Below the pieces are notes generated by a model. It saw only the letters and a program-made list of their open reading frames with translations, did no database searches and was not told the origin of the DNA. Made by a program: the position numbers and the translations under genes. From Dehalococcoidales bacterium (GTDB taxonomy: Bacteria > Chloroflexota > Dehalococcoidia > Dehalococcoidales > UBA5627), in assembly GCA_041656115.1 (NCBI GenBank), contig JBBAED010000008.1:1-51688 (forward strand): a stretch of DNA of 51,688 bases, written 5' to 3'. Positions 15,519 to 24,365 of this stretch are shown here, piece by piece; positions within the stretch are counted from its first letter, which is position 1; each line of letters begins with the position of its first letter.

Positions 15519-16346
15519 GTGACACTTAAATCATATAATCCGACTTCTCCCGGCAGACGTAATATGACCGGGCCCAGTTTTGAGGAAATTACCAAAACTA
15601 AGCCTGAAAAGTCGTTGTTGTTGCCTGCAAAGAAAAGCGGAGGAAGAAACAATCAAGGAAAAATGACCGTAAGGCATCGCGGTGGTGGTGCAAAGCGTCG
15701 TATTCGTATCGTCGATTTTAAACGTGATAAAATCGGCGTTCCGGGTAGGGTCGCTGCCATTGAGTATGATCCCGGACGCTCGGCTTATTTGGCGCTTATT
15801 TTTTATGCGGACGGGGAAAAGCGTTATATCTTATCCCCCGTTGGGCTCGGTGTTAACGATGTTATTAATACCGGCGAAGGCGCCGAGTTTAAACCCGGAA
15901 ATGCCATGCCGCTTAAGTTAATACCCAGCGGTACCATGGTCCACAGTATTGAGATGATTGCCGGTGCCGGTGCGAAAATGGTTCGCAGTGCCGGTGTAGC
16001 GGCTCAGCTGATGGCCAAAGAAGGCGATTATACATTATTGCGCTTGCCGTCCGGTGAAATGCGACGTGTAAGAAGCGAGTGTATGGCAACAATTGGTCAG
16101 GTTGGTAATATTGACCATCAGAATATAAAACTCGGTAAAGCAGGCAGGAAGCGCCTAATGGGATGGCGTCCGTCTGTTAGAGGTTCCGCTATGACTCCGC
16201 GTGACCATCCGCATGGCGGCGGTGAAGGTCGCTCGCCGATCGGTATGCCCGGACCGAAAACTCCTTGGGGCAAACCGACATTGGGTTACAGAACCAGAAA
16301 AGCGAAGGCCTCCGATAAGATGATTGTTAAGCGTAGAGGTAAATAA
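15519..16346 (+). CDS. rplB: 50S ribosomal protein L2
   Basis: This 275-residue protein is essential for subunit joining and peptidyl transfer. RGGGAKRRIRIVDFKRD and the C-terminal HPHGGGEGRSPIG, with the conserved His, are present. The start is GTG, preceded by AAGGAG. Neighbours are rplW and rpsS in the standard S10 order. Confidence 0.97.
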   Translation: MTLKSYNPTSPGRRNMTGPSFEEITKTKPEKSLLLPAKKSGGRNNQGKMTVRHRGGGAKRRIRIVDFKRDKIGVPGRVAAIEYDPGRSAYLALIFYADGEKRYILSPVGLGVNDVINTGEGAEFKPGNAMPLKLIPSGTMVHSIEMIAGAGAKMVRSAGVAAQLMAKEGDYTLLRLPSGEMRRVRSECMATIGQVGNIDHQNIKLGKAGRKRLMGWRPSVRGSAMTPRDHPHGGGEGRSPIGMPGPKTPWGKPTLGYRTRKAKASDKMIVKRRGK

Positions 16347-16351
16347 GTAAT

Positions 16352-16633
16352 ATGTCTAGATCGATAAAAAAAGGGCCTGCAGTTAATGCCAAGCTAATGA
16401 AAAAGGTTGATGCTGCAAATGCCTCAAAGCAAAAAGTACTTATAAAAACATGGGCCAGGGCGTCCACAATCCTTCCCGAAATGGTCGGGTTGAATATTGG
16501 TGTACATGACGGCAGAAGGCATGTGCCCATCTTTATTACAGAGAATATGGTCGGCCATAAATTGGGAGAGTTCGCTCCGACGCGAACCTTCAGAGGGCAT
16601 GTCACAAAGTCCGATAGGGCCGGCAGAAAATAA
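16352..16633 (+). CDS. rpsS: 30S ribosomal protein S19
   Basis: This 93-residue 30S head protein pairs with S13 at the subunit interface. SRSIKKGP opens the protein, and HDGRRHVPIFITENMVGHKL and GEFAPTRTFRGH are typical. It begins 5 nt after rplB. Confidence 0.97.
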   Translation: MSRSIKKGPAVNAKLMKKVDAANASKQKVLIKTWARASTILPEMVGLNIGVHDGRRHVPIFITENMVGHKLGEFAPTRTFRGHVTKSDRAGRK

Positions 16634-16659
16634 AATTAAGGTTATAGACAGGGTTAAGT

Positions 16660-16998
16660 ATGAGAATTAAAGCAGTATCCCAGAATACAGGATTATCGCC
16701 TCGTAAAGTGAGGCTGCTTATTGATATGGTGCGTGGGAAGAAAGTTGAAGATGCACTCAACATACTGAAGTTTACTCCCACACCGCAGGCAAAAGTTGTG
16801 GCTAAGGTTGTTAAATCAGCCGCTGCCAACGCTGAAAATAATTACCATCTCGATCCTGCGGAATTAAAGGTCGTAACTATTTATGCGGACGAAGCCCCGA
16901 GTATGAAGAGGTTTCGCCCGTCGGCTAGAGGCAGAGCTGCTCGCTATGTGAGAAGATCTAGCCATATTACCGTCATTGTTGCGGAGCAGGAGGCTTAA
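16660..16998 (+). CDS. rplV: 50S ribosomal protein L22
   Basis: This 112-residue tunnel protein shows SPRKVRLLIDMVRGK at the N-terminus and the beta-hairpin and C-terminal region with PSMKRFRPSARGRAARY reaching into the exit tunnel. Its stop overlaps the rpsC start by one base (TAATG). Confidence 0.97.
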   Translation: MRIKAVSQNTGLSPRKVRLLIDMVRGKKVEDALNILKFTPTPQAKVVAKVVKSAAANAENNYHLDPAELKVVTIYADEAPSMKRFRPSARGRAARYVRRSSHITVIVAEQEA

Positions 16999-18071
16999 TG
17001 GGACGTAAGGTTCATCCATACGGTTTTAGAATTGGTACCACTCGTGATTGGCAGGCAAAATGGTATGCCGATAAACACTTTGCGGATTATTTGCTGGAAG
17101 ATGTAAAAATCCGTACCGCTATTCGGGACAAATATGCCGAAGCCGGTGTTTCTTTAGTTGATATTGAACGCCAGGCAAATAAGGTGGCGGTGACTATACA
17201 TACGGCTCGTCCGGGTATTGTTATCGGTCGCGGCGGACAAAGGGTTGACGAAGTCAGGAAATCACTGGAAACGCTGATTGATAAAAAAATACAGTTAAAT
17301 ATTCAGGAAATCAGACAACCGGAGCTGGATGCCTATTTGGTAGCCAGATCCATTGCCGAACAAATTGAACGTCGTATTGCTTATCGCAGGGCGATGAAAC
17401 AGGCCGTATTCCGCACTTTACAGGCAGGTGCTCTGGGTATAAAAATAAAATGTTCGGGTAGGTTGGCCGGTGCTGAAATCGCTCGCAGCCAAATGGTTCA
17501 CCAAGGCAGAGTGCCCTTGCATACTTTAAGGGCAGATGTCGATTACGGCATTACCGAAGCGCATACAGCGATGGGACGTATCGGTATCAAGGTCTGGATT
17601 TACAGGGGTGATATTCTCCCCGAAATTGCCGAAAGCGTAGTGGATGAACCGGCTTTCGATAGTGTCTATGAACCGGTTGCCGGAGAAGAAACGGTTGTTA
17701 CCGAAGCTAAAGAAGAGGTTCCCGAAAAACCGGCTGTAAAAAGAACTAAAAAAGCAGAAGCGGTTGTAGAAGAACCCGAAAAGGCTGAGGAAGTTAAAAA
17801 GCCGGTAAGGAAGAAAAAAGAAGCTGAGGCTGTCGAAGCGGCTGAAGAGCCTGCGGTACTCGCAGTGAAAAAGAAGGCCGTTAAAGAAGAAGAGGCCGCC
17901 GAGGAAGAGAAACCGGTAAAGAAAAAGAAAGAAGCTGAGGTTGCCGAAGAGGTTGAAGAGCCTGCGGAGCCTGCAGTAAAAAAGAAGGCCGTTAAAGCAG
18001 AAGAGGTTGCCGAAGAAGAAAAACCGGCAAAACCGAGGGCTAAGAAAAAGGAAACAGACGAAGAGGCTTAG
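16998..18071 (+). CDS. rpsC: 30S ribosomal protein S3 with long charged C-terminal extension
   Basis: The S3 core (about 1-210) has the N-terminal GRKVHPYGFRIG, a KH domain with RPGIVIGRGG (71-80) and the S3-C domain ending DILPEI. S3 guards the mRNA entry channel. About 150 more residues follow, almost only Lys, Glu, Ala, Val and Pro. They include two tandem 37-residue units (268-304 and 305-341) of the form KPV-KKKEAE...EEPA...VKKKAVK...EEE. E. coli S3 has 233 residues. The extension is likely disordered or coiled. Base use matches the neighbours, so there is no sign of transfer. Confidence 0.95.
   Translation: MGRKVHPYGFRIGTTRDWQAKWYADKHFADYLLEDVKIRTAIRDKYAEAGVSLVDIERQANKVAVTIHTARPGIVIGRGGQRVDEVRKSLETLIDKKIQLNIQEIRQPELDAYLVARSIAEQIERRIAYRRAMKQAVFRTLQAGALGIKIKCSGRLAGAEIARSQMVHQGRVPLHTLRADVDYGITEAHTAMGRIGIKVWIYRGDILPEIAESVVDEPAFDSVYEPVAGEETVVTEAKEEVPEKPAVKRTKKAEAVVEEPEKAEEVKKPVRKKKEAEAVEAAEEPAVLAVKKKAVKEEEAAEEEKPVKKKKEAEVAEEVEEPAEPAVKKKAVKAEEVAEEEKPAKPRAKKKETDEEA
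17799..18020 (+). repeat. Tandem 111-bp coding repeat (two units) in rpsC
   Basis: Units 17799-17909 and 17910-18020 encode two similar 37-residue Lys/Glu-rich segments. They are imperfect but aligned end to end, consistent with an internal duplication that has since diverged. Confidence 0.8.
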
Positions 18072-18102
18072 CCTTTGAGTCTGACAGATAAAGGGGAGAC
18101 CA

Positions 18103-18567
18103 ATGTTACAACCAAAACGGGTAAAATACCGTAAAAGTCATAAAGGACACCGTCGCGGCAGAGCTCACGCCGGGACGACGGTTTTATTGGGAGATTTTGG
18201 CCTGCAGGCACTTGAGCCGGCTTGGATAACCGCCAGGCAAATTGAAGCCGCCAGGCGTGCGATGGTCAGGTATATTCGTCGCGGAGGTAAGGTGTGGATT
18301 CGGATTTTCCCCGATCACCCCGTTACTTCCAAACCGGCTGAAACCAGACAGGGCGGCGGTAAAGGCGCTCCGGATCACTGGGTGGCTATTGTTAGGCCCG
18401 GCAGAATAATGTTTGAATTGGGTGGGGTCCCTGAACATATTGCCAAAGAGGCCATGCGACTTGCGGCTTTTAAATTGCCGATGCGATCTAAGTTTTTAGT
18501 TAGAGACACCGGTGCCGAAGCTGCCGTCGATTCCGAACAAAAGGAGTTAGATCAAGTTGAAAGCTAA
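18103..18567 (+). CDS. rplP: 50S ribosomal protein L16
   Basis: This 154-residue protein near the tRNA elbow has RVKYRKSHKGHRRGRA at the start, FGDYGLQA-like FGLQALEPAWIT, RYIRRGGKVWIRIFPDHP and GKGAPDHWVA. It is slightly longer than the usual ~140 because of a C-terminal tail. It overlaps rpmC by 11 nt. Confidence 0.96.
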   Translation: MLQPKRVKYRKSHKGHRRGRAHAGTTVLLGDFGLQALEPAWITARQIEAARRAMVRYIRRGGKVWIRIFPDHPVTSKPAETRQGGGKGAPDHWVAIVRPGRIMFELGGVPEHIAKEAMRLAAFKLPMRSKFLVRDTGAEAAVDSEQKELDQVES

Positions 18568-18754
18568 TGAATTACGCGCCCTCGGAGACGAGGAGTTAAA
18601 AAAGAGATTAGACGAGGCCCATAAAAAGTTCTTTAATCTGCGTTTCCAGGCTGCCACCAGGCAGTTGAAGAATCATCGCGAGCCGCCGATGGCCAAGAAA
18701 GAGATCGCTCTTTTAAAAACTATTATACGCGAAAGAGAACTGGGAATAAGGTAG
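18557..18754 (+). CDS. rpmC: 50S ribosomal protein L29
   Basis: This 65-residue helical-hairpin protein at the tunnel exit contains the family core FNLRFQAATRQLKN. It starts at TTG 18557 inside the rplP end, with AAGGAG 10 nt upstream; no better ATG exists (the next Met is in mid-protein). Confidence 0.95.
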   Translation: MKANELRALGDEELKKRLDEAHKKFFNLRFQAATRQLKNHREPPMAKKEIALLKTIIRERELGIR

Positions 18755-18763
18755 GAAAGAGCT

Positions 18764-19045
18764 ATGCAAACTAATAAAAAAGTCAGAATTGGCCATGTTG
18801 TAGGCACTAAAATGGAAAAAACCGCGGTTGTTGCCATCGAAACTTTTAAGCGACATCCGTTATACGGGAAATCCATCAGGAAAGTTGTTAAGTATAAAGC
18901 CCACGATGAAAACAGTGAGTGCAAATTGGGCGACAAAGTAAAAATAATCGAAACCCGTCCTCTTTCCAAGGATAAGAGGTGGAGGGTTGCGGAAATAATT
19001 GCCAGAAAAGAAGTGGCTGAGGTCAAGCCTCAGGAAATAATCTAA
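18764..19045 (+). CDS. rpsQ: 30S ribosomal protein S17
   Basis: This 93-residue OB-fold primary 16S-binding protein is recognised by GHVVGTKMEKTAVVAIE, HPLYGKSIRK and the KAHDEN and TRPLSKDKRWRV segments. It ends the S10 set, 9 nt after rpmC. Confidence 0.96.
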   Translation: MQTNKKVRIGHVVGTKMEKTAVVAIETFKRHPLYGKSIRKVVKYKAHDENSECKLGDKVKIIETRPLSKDKRWRVAEIIARKEVAEVKPQEII

Positions 19046-19060
19046 AAGGGATAAACTCAG

Positions 19061-19429
19061 ATGATTCAAACCTATACTAGGCTTAAAGTTGCAGATAACA
19101 CCGGTGCCAGACAAATAATGTGTATTAATGTGCCGGGCGGAACGGGTAAGAGATTTGCCACTGTCGGTGATGTAATCGTCGCGACGGTCAAGAAATCAAT
19201 TCCCGACGCTCAGGTAAAAGCTGGGGAAGTGGTAAGAGCGGTTATTGTACGCTGCACATGTCCCTACAGGCGTCCGGACGGTTCATATATAAAATTTGAT
19301 GAGAATGCAGCAGTTATACTTGCTGATGAAAGTAATCCCAAAGGGACCAGAATCTTTGGCCCGGTTGCCCGGGAACTGAGAGATAAGAATTATACCAAGA
19401 TTATCTCGCTGGCGCCCGAGGTATTGTAG
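19061..19429 (+). CDS. rplN: 50S ribosomal protein L14
   Basis: This 122-residue beta-barrel protein on the 50S interface face starts MIQTYTRLKVADNTGAR, and RRPDGSYIKFDENAAV and GTRIFGPVARELR follow. First gene of the spc set, 15 nt after rpsQ with no new promoter visible. Confidence 0.97.
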   Translation: MIQTYTRLKVADNTGARQIMCINVPGGTGKRFATVGDVIVATVKKSIPDAQVKAGEVVRAVIVRCTCPYRRPDGSYIKFDENAAVILADESNPKGTRIFGPVARELRDKNYTKIISLAPEVL

Positions 19430-19444
19430 GGAGTTATTAATAGA

Positions 19445-19756
19445 ATGAATATCAGAAAAAACGATAATGTTTTTGTGATTGCCGGGAAAGACAAGGGCAA
19501 AAAGGGAAAAGTCAGATTTGTCTTCCCCAAGAAAGGCCGCGTTATAGTGGAAGGTGTGAACTTCATTAAGAGACATGCCCGCCCGACCGGTCAGGCGAGA
19601 CAAGCCGGAATTATTGAACGCGAAGAATCGATTGATGTTTCAAACGTGATGTTACTTTGCGGTAAATGCAACAAACCGGTGCGCGTTGGCTACAAAGAGA
19701 CAGAGGATGGTAAGAAAGTGCGTTATTGCAGGTCTTGCCAGGAGGTGATTGATTAA
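19445..19756 (+). CDS. rplX: 50S ribosomal protein L24, zinc-ribbon form
   Basis: This 103-residue KOW-domain assembly initiator carries GKDKGKKGKV at 15-24. The C-terminal part has paired cysteines at 72/75 and 95/98 (CGKC and CRSC), an intact zinc ribbon that many L24 proteins have lost. Its stop overlaps the rplE ATG as TAATG. Confidence 0.96.
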   Translation: MNIRKNDNVFVIAGKDKGKKGKVRFVFPKKGRVIVEGVNFIKRHARPTGQARQAGIIEREESIDVSNVMLLCGKCNKPVRVGYKETEDGKKVRYCRSCQEVID

Positions 19757-20304
19757 TGGCGGCTCTAAAAGAGAAGTATAAGAACGAAGTTGTTCCCGGA
19801 TTGATGGAAAAATACGGGTATGCCAACGTTTTGCGCGTACCGCGCCTTGAAAAAGTGGTTATCAATATTGGTATGGGTGAAGCTATTACCAATGCCAAAG
19901 CGATGGAGGCTGCCGAGAGAGATTTGATATCTATCTGCGGGCAACGTCCGGTGGTTACCCGTTCGAAAAGGTCTATTGCTGCTTTCAAATTGAGGGCAGG
20001 GATGCCGGTAGGCTTAAAAGTAACTCTGCGCGGTGAAAGGATGTACGACTTCCTCGGTAAACTGATGAATGTTGTTTTGCCGCGTATCAGGGAATTCAAC
20101 GGTGTTCCGCGCTACGGTTTTGACGGCTTCGGGAATTATACGTTGGGGTTAAAAGAACAAATCTATTTCCCCGAGATAAGTTTTGAGGCTGTTGATAAGC
20201 TGAGGGGTTTGGAAATTACAATTGTAACCAAAGCCAGATCGGATGAAGAAGGCCGTCAGCTTTTGGAAATGTTGGGGATGCCCTTTATGAAAGAGGAAGA
20301 ATAA
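19756..20304 (+). CDS. rplE: 50S ribosomal protein L5
   Basis: This 182-residue 5S rRNA-binding protein of the central protuberance shows KVVINIGMGEA, RPVVTRSKRSIAAFKLR, and RVTLRG-like KVTLRGERMYDFL. It directly abuts rpsN. Confidence 0.97.
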   Translation: MAALKEKYKNEVVPGLMEKYGYANVLRVPRLEKVVINIGMGEAITNAKAMEAAERDLISICGQRPVVTRSKRSIAAFKLRAGMPVGLKVTLRGERMYDFLGKLMNVVLPRIREFNGVPRYGFDGFGNYTLGLKEQIYFPEISFEAVDKLRGLEITIVTKARSDEEGRQLLEMLGMPFMKEEE

Positions 20305-20490
20305 ATGGCAAAGAAATCTAAGATTGCAAAATCACAGCGCACTCCCAAATTCGAAGTGCAAAGACATAATCGCTGTCGTTTATGTGGCAGACCGCGCGCA
20401 TATATCAGAACGTTTGGCGTATGCCGTATATGTTTTAGAAAATTAGCCCTGTCAGGGCAAATCCCGGGAGTAAAGAAAGCCAGCTGGTAG
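20305..20490 (+). CDS. rpsN: 30S ribosomal protein S14, zinc-binding (type Z)
   Basis: This 61-residue short C+ form of S14 has four zinc ligands, Cys24, Cys27, Cys40 and Cys43, in CRLCGRPR and VCRICFRK. GQIPGVKKASW is the usual ending. Its position between rplE and rpsH is standard. It is translationally adjacent to rplE (no gap). Confidence 0.97.
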   Translation: MAKKSKIAKSQRTPKFEVQRHNRCRLCGRPRAYIRTFGVCRICFRKLALSGQIPGVKKASW

Positions 20491-20525
20491 ACAGCGGTTA
20501 AATGTTAGAGTAAGGAGTACAGGGG

Positions 20526-20924
20526 ATGTCTGTAACGGATCCAATCGCAGATATGTTAACACGAATTCGCAACGCCGGTATGGCGCGGCATGATTCGGTC
20601 TCTATACCATCCTCGAGGATGAAATTGTATATTGCAAAAATCCTTAAACAAGAAGGTTTTATTGCTGATTACGAGGTCGTTGGCGGTCGTATGCAGAGGC
20701 AGATTAAAGTTGTTTTAAAATATGCCGACAGAAACCAGCCGATGATTTCCGGTCTAAAGAGAGTCAGCAAGCCCGGATTAAGAATTTATGTACAAAACAG
20801 TGAAATCCCTCGAGTTTTCGGCGGTATGGGGATTTCAATTATTTCGACATCTAAGGGTGTTATGACCGGCAAGAAGGCTTGGCACCAAGGAATCGGCGGC
20901 GAGCTTTTATGCTACGTCTGGTAA
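20526..20924 (+). CDS. rpsH: 30S ribosomal protein S8
   Basis: This 132-residue 16S-binding protein starts with DPIADMLTRIRNA and ends with STSKGVMTGKKAW, GGELLCYVW. In E. coli S8 represses the spc operon; no matching site was sought in detail here. It begins 35 nt after rpsN with AAGGAG upstream. Confidence 0.97.
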   Translation: MSVTDPIADMLTRIRNAGMARHDSVSIPSSRMKLYIAKILKQEGFIADYEVVGGRMQRQIKVVLKYADRNQPMISGLKRVSKPGLRIYVQNSEIPRVFGGMGISIISTSKGVMTGKKAWHQGIGGELLCYVW

Positions 20925-20948
20925 ACTAATCGTGAGGTACGTTTATAT

Positions 20949-21497
20949 ATGTCTAGGATAGGAAAATTACCGATAGCCGTGCCTGCGGGCGTGGCAGTCA
21001 AAATAGAAGATAATAAAGTTAATGTAACCGGTCCGAAGGGCTCTTTGGAGCGCTTGTTTGATCCCGGGATGAATATTGGTTTAGACGATGGGACGCTCAC
21101 TGTTACTCGCCCCAGCGATGACCGAAGACACCGTGCGATGCACGGCCTTACCAGGACTTTGCTTGATAATATGGTTAAAGGCGTTAGTGTCGGTTTCGAA
21201 AAGAAGCTGGAAATCGTTGGTGTTGGTTATCGTGCCGAAATGTCAGGACAAACATTGGTTTTGCGCCTTGGCTTTTCGCATCCCGTTGAGTTTACTATGC
21301 CCGAGGGCATAGCCGTTGTATTGGACGGACAAACCAAGATAACCGTGCAAGGGATTGATAAAGAGAAGGTTGGGCAATTCGCCGCAGAAGTGCGTAAGGT
21401 ACGCCCGCCGGATAGTTATAAGGGCAAGGGTGTCAGATATGCCGGAGAGGTTGTACGCCTTAAGGCCGGTAAGACCGGAGGGAGTAAGAAAAAGTGA
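20949..21497 (+). CDS. rplF: 50S ribosomal protein L6
   Basis: This 182-residue two-domain protein near the factor-binding site opens SRIGKLPIAVPAGV, has MHGLTRTLLDNMVKGV, and ends in the conserved RPPDSYKGKGVRY region. Its stop overlaps the GTG start of rplR (GTGA). Confidence 0.97.
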   Translation: MSRIGKLPIAVPAGVAVKIEDNKVNVTGPKGSLERLFDPGMNIGLDDGTLTVTRPSDDRRHRAMHGLTRTLLDNMVKGVSVGFEKKLEIVGVGYRAEMSGQTLVLRLGFSHPVEFTMPEGIAVVLDGQTKITVQGIDKEKVGQFAAEVRKVRPPDSYKGKGVRYAGEVVRLKAGKTGGSKKK

Positions 21498-21859
21498 GCA
21501 AAAATACAGCTAGAGCTGGACGTTATAGAAGGCATGCCAGAGTTCGTGCCAAGATTAGCGGTACTGCCGAGAGACCTCGTTTGTGTGTTTATCGCAGCCT
21601 GCAAAATATTTATGCGCAGGTTATCGATGACACTAAAGGGCACACTCTCGTTTCCGCTTCAACTTTGGATCCTGAAGTTGTCAAAGAGTTAGAAGGAAAG
21701 AAAAAATCTGATCAGGCTGAAATGGTCGGACTTTTAGTAGCTAAGCGGGCTTTGGAAGCCGGTGTAACGCAGGTAGTGTTTGATCGCGGCGGCTACAAAT
21801 ATCATGGCAGAGTAAAAACTCTGGCTGATGGAGCTCGTAAGGGCGGAATAAAATTCTAA
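21494..21859 (+). CDS. rplR: 50S ribosomal protein L18
   Basis: This 121-residue 5S rRNA-binding protein has RLCVYRSLQNIYAQVIDD and the ending FDRGGYKYHGRVKTLADGAR. It starts at GTG 21494, overlapping rplF by 4 nt. Confidence 0.96.
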   Translation: MSKNTARAGRYRRHARVRAKISGTAERPRLCVYRSLQNIYAQVIDDTKGHTLVSASTLDPEVVKELEGKKKSDQAEMVGLLVAKRALEAGVTQVVFDRGGYKYHGRVKTLADGARKGGIKF

Positions 21860-21874
21860 GGAAGGGTTATAGCA

Positions 21875-22417
21875 TTGGCCAAGAAGCTTGTAATAAAAAA
21901 TAAGATAGACCCATCGGGATTAGTGTTAAACGATAAACTGATTTACCTCAACCGTGTTTCAAAGGTTGTTAAAGGCGGTAAGCGCCTTAGTTTCAGCGCT
22001 TTGGTGGTAGCCGGTGACGGAAACGGTCATGTCGGTATCGGGACCGGTAAATCTGCCGAAGTCCCCGATGCAATTAACAAAGCCAGTGCCGTTGCCAAAA
22101 AGAATTTGGTAAAGGTTCAGTTGGCGGGTTCCACTATTCCGTATGAAATGGTTGTTGAGTACGGGGCGGCAAAGGTTCTTTTGAAACCGGCCTCTCCCGG
22201 TACCGGTATTATTGCCGGCGGTAGTGTCAGAGCGGTGGTTGAGGCCGCCGGGATTAAGGATATCCTTACCAAATCCATGGGAAGTGCCAACAAGACTAAT
22301 GTCGCCAAGGCAACTATCCTTGGGCTCAGCCAGCTCAAGGACCCTAAAGTACATATCGCAAGGCGCAAAGGGATAATCAGTGATATGGTAGAAACCGAGG
22401 AGGCCGCAGATGTCTAA
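21875..22417 (+). CDS. rpsE: 30S ribosomal protein S5
   Basis: This 180-residue protein helps control decoding accuracy and mRNA unwinding. The double-stranded RNA-binding region RVSKVVKGGKRLSFSALVV is followed by GNGHVGIGTGKS and the C-terminal KTNVAKATI. The start is TTG 21875 after GGAAGGG. It overlaps rpmD by 8 nt. Confidence 0.96.
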   Translation: MAKKLVIKNKIDPSGLVLNDKLIYLNRVSKVVKGGKRLSFSALVVAGDGNGHVGIGTGKSAEVPDAINKASAVAKKNLVKVQLAGSTIPYEMVVEYGAAKVLLKPASPGTGIIAGGSVRAVVEAAGIKDILTKSMGSANKTNVAKATILGLSQLKDPKVHIARRKGIISDMVETEEAADV

Positions 22418-22592
22418 ATTGCGTGTTACGCTGATAAAAAGCGGCATCGGTTATGCCGAGGACCAGAAAAGAACCCTGACTGCTTTGGGTTTTAAACGAT
22501 TAAATCAGAGTGTTGTGCTTGAAGATTCCTCTGCCGCAAGAGGCATGATTCAGAAAGTAAGGCATCTGGTTAAAGTGGAGGAAGTAAACTAG
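22410..22592 (+). CDS. rpmD: 50S ribosomal protein L30
   Basis: This 60-residue protein has the bacterial L30 pattern: LRVTLIKSGIGYAEDQKRTL, LGFKRLNQSVVLEDS, and IQKVRHLVKVEEV. It overlaps rpsE by 8 nt and shares one base with the rplO GTG. Confidence 0.95.
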   Translation: MSKLRVTLIKSGIGYAEDQKRTLTALGFKRLNQSVVLEDSSAARGMIQKVRHLVKVEEVN

Positions 22593-23047
22593 TGAGGCAG
22601 GAATTATTAAGCCCGGCACCGGGTTCAAAGAAGGATAGCAAGCGTGTCGGCCGTGGAAACGGCAGCGGGCGCGGCACATATTCCGGCAGGGGATGCAAGG
22701 GACAAAAAGCACGTGCCGGCAGGGGTAAATTAAGAGTAGGATTTGAGGGCGGACAGCTGCCTTTGATTAAGCGTCTTCCGCGCAAGCGCGGCTTTACCAA
22801 TATTTTTAAGACGGAATATGAAATAATCAACTTAAGCAGGCTGGATGTTTTCGAGGCCGGCAGTGAAGTTACGGTTGTTGAACTGATTAACGCCGGTGTT
22901 ATAAAAAATAATAATAAACCGATTAAAGTACTTTCAGACGGCGATTTAAATAAACCGTTGAACGTTAAAGCCGATAAGTTTTCGGCGGCAGCCAAGGCCA
23001 AGATAGAAGCTGCCGGAGGCACGGCAACAGAGGTGGCTAATGGCTAA
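22592..23047 (+). CDS. rplO: 50S ribosomal protein L15
   Basis: This 151-residue protein has the Gly/Arg-rich N-terminal extension (KRVGRGNGSGRGTYSGRG, KGQKARAG) that threads into 23S rRNA, then FEGGQLPLIKRLPRKRGF. The start is GTG 22592, one base into the rpmD stop. It overlaps secY by 8 nt. Confidence 0.96.
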   Translation: MRQELLSPAPGSKKDSKRVGRGNGSGRGTYSGRGCKGQKARAGRGKLRVGFEGGQLPLIKRLPRKRGFTNIFKTEYEIINLSRLDVFEAGSEVTVVELINAGVIKNNNKPIKVLSDGDLNKPLNVKADKFSAAAKAKIEAAGGTATEVANG

Positions 23048-24344
23048 ACCCAGGCTTCTACAGGCAGCAATTGATGCTTTCAGGCTGCCCGATTTGAGGC
23101 GGCGGCTTCTGATAACCTTCGGAATACTGGTGGTATTCCGATTGGTTGCTCATGTTCCTTTGCCGGGTGTGGATTCGTCTGCCCTTAAAGCGTTATTTGA
23201 AAATAACGCCCTTTTGGGAATGATGGATCTCTTCAGCGGCGGGGCGATGAAAAACTTTAGTGTTGCCGCTATGGGTGTTTATCCTTATATTACGGCTTCG
23301 ATTATTATGACCGTAATGACTCCGGTAATCCCTAAATTACAGGCGATTTCTCAAGAAGGGGAAACCGGTAAAAACAAAATAAGTCGTATAACTCATTGGT
23401 TAACGGTTCCGTTAGCCGGTTTGGCCGGTTACGGACAACTTATTGTTCTGCAGAATGCGGGTGCGGTAGCTGTCGCTACACCGCTTTTGACTGTGGCTAT
23501 GATTATGACAATGATTGCCGGAACAATGTTTTTGGTCTGGTTGGGTGAGCAAATTACGGAATACGGGCTTGGTAACGGTATTTCGATTATCATCTTTGCC
23601 GGTATTGTTGCCGGGTTACCGGAAATGGCCGGAGATTCCATTCTTGCTATCCAACAAGGACAGATTGCCGGGGTGATTGCGTTCTTTGTAGTCGGGTTAG
23701 CGATGACTTTCTTAATAGTTATCTTTACGGAAGCCCACAGACGGATTCCGGTCCAATATGCTAAAAGTGTTTTTAAGAGCGGGCGCATGTACCGACAATC
23801 GGGTGCCAGCCATATTCCGCTGAGGGTTAATACCGCCGGTATGATTCCCTTGATTTTTGCGATGGCTTTGGTAATGTTCCCGGGTATTATCGCCAGCTAT
23901 TTCCAGGATGTGGAGGCGCATAATTTCTGGTATTGGGTTGTCCAGATATTCAGTCCGGATACAGCCTTACCGCTGGGGATTATCTATTGGGCGTTTTATT
24001 TCGTGCTGGTATTTGGTTTCGCATTCTTTTATACTATGGTTATATTCCAGCAACAGGACCTTCCCGGTGTTTTACAACGGCAGGGAGGTTTTGTACCGGG
24101 TATTCGACCCGGAAAGCAGACAGCGACCTATCTTACGGGTGTGATTGAACGCATTACGTGGGGAGGGGCGCTATTTTTGGCTGTTGTAGCGATAATGCCT
24201 TTCATTGTCAGCACGGTTAGCAATGCGACTACTATGGTTTTATCCAGTTTCGGAATGCTGATTGTTGTCGGTGTCGTGTTGGATACCATGAAGCAAATGG
24301 AAGCTCAGCTTTCAATGAGACGCTACGAGGGCTTTTTAAAATAA
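23040..24344 (+). CDS. secY: Protein translocase subunit SecY
   Basis: This 434-residue integral membrane channel of the Sec translocon should have ten transmembrane helices. Recognisable parts are RRRLLITFGILVVFRLVAHV (TM1), the plug after PLPGVD, PYITASIIM (TM2), and the QQDLPGVLQRQGGFVPGIRPG cytoplasmic segment before TM9-10. SecE and SecG are not in the window. It overlaps rplO and is followed 21 nt later by adk. Confidence 0.97.
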   Translation: MAKPRLLQAAIDAFRLPDLRRRLLITFGILVVFRLVAHVPLPGVDSSALKALFENNALLGMMDLFSGGAMKNFSVAAMGVYPYITASIIMTVMTPVIPKLQAISQEGETGKNKISRITHWLTVPLAGLAGYGQLIVLQNAGAVAVATPLLTVAMIMTMIAGTMFLVWLGEQITEYGLGNGISIIIFAGIVAGLPEMAGDSILAIQQGQIAGVIAFFVVGLAMTFLIVIFTEAHRRIPVQYAKSVFKSGRMYRQSGASHIPLRVNTAGMIPLIFAMALVMFPGIIASYFQDVEAHNFWYWVVQIFSPDTALPLGIIYWAFYFVLVFGFAFFYTMVIFQQQDLPGVLQRQGGFVPGIRPGKQTATYLTGVIERITWGGALFLAVVAIMPFIVSTVSNATTMVLSSFGMLIVVGVVLDTMKQMEAQLSMRRYEGFLK

Positions 24345-24365
24345 AAAGGCGCCAGGGAGAATAAA

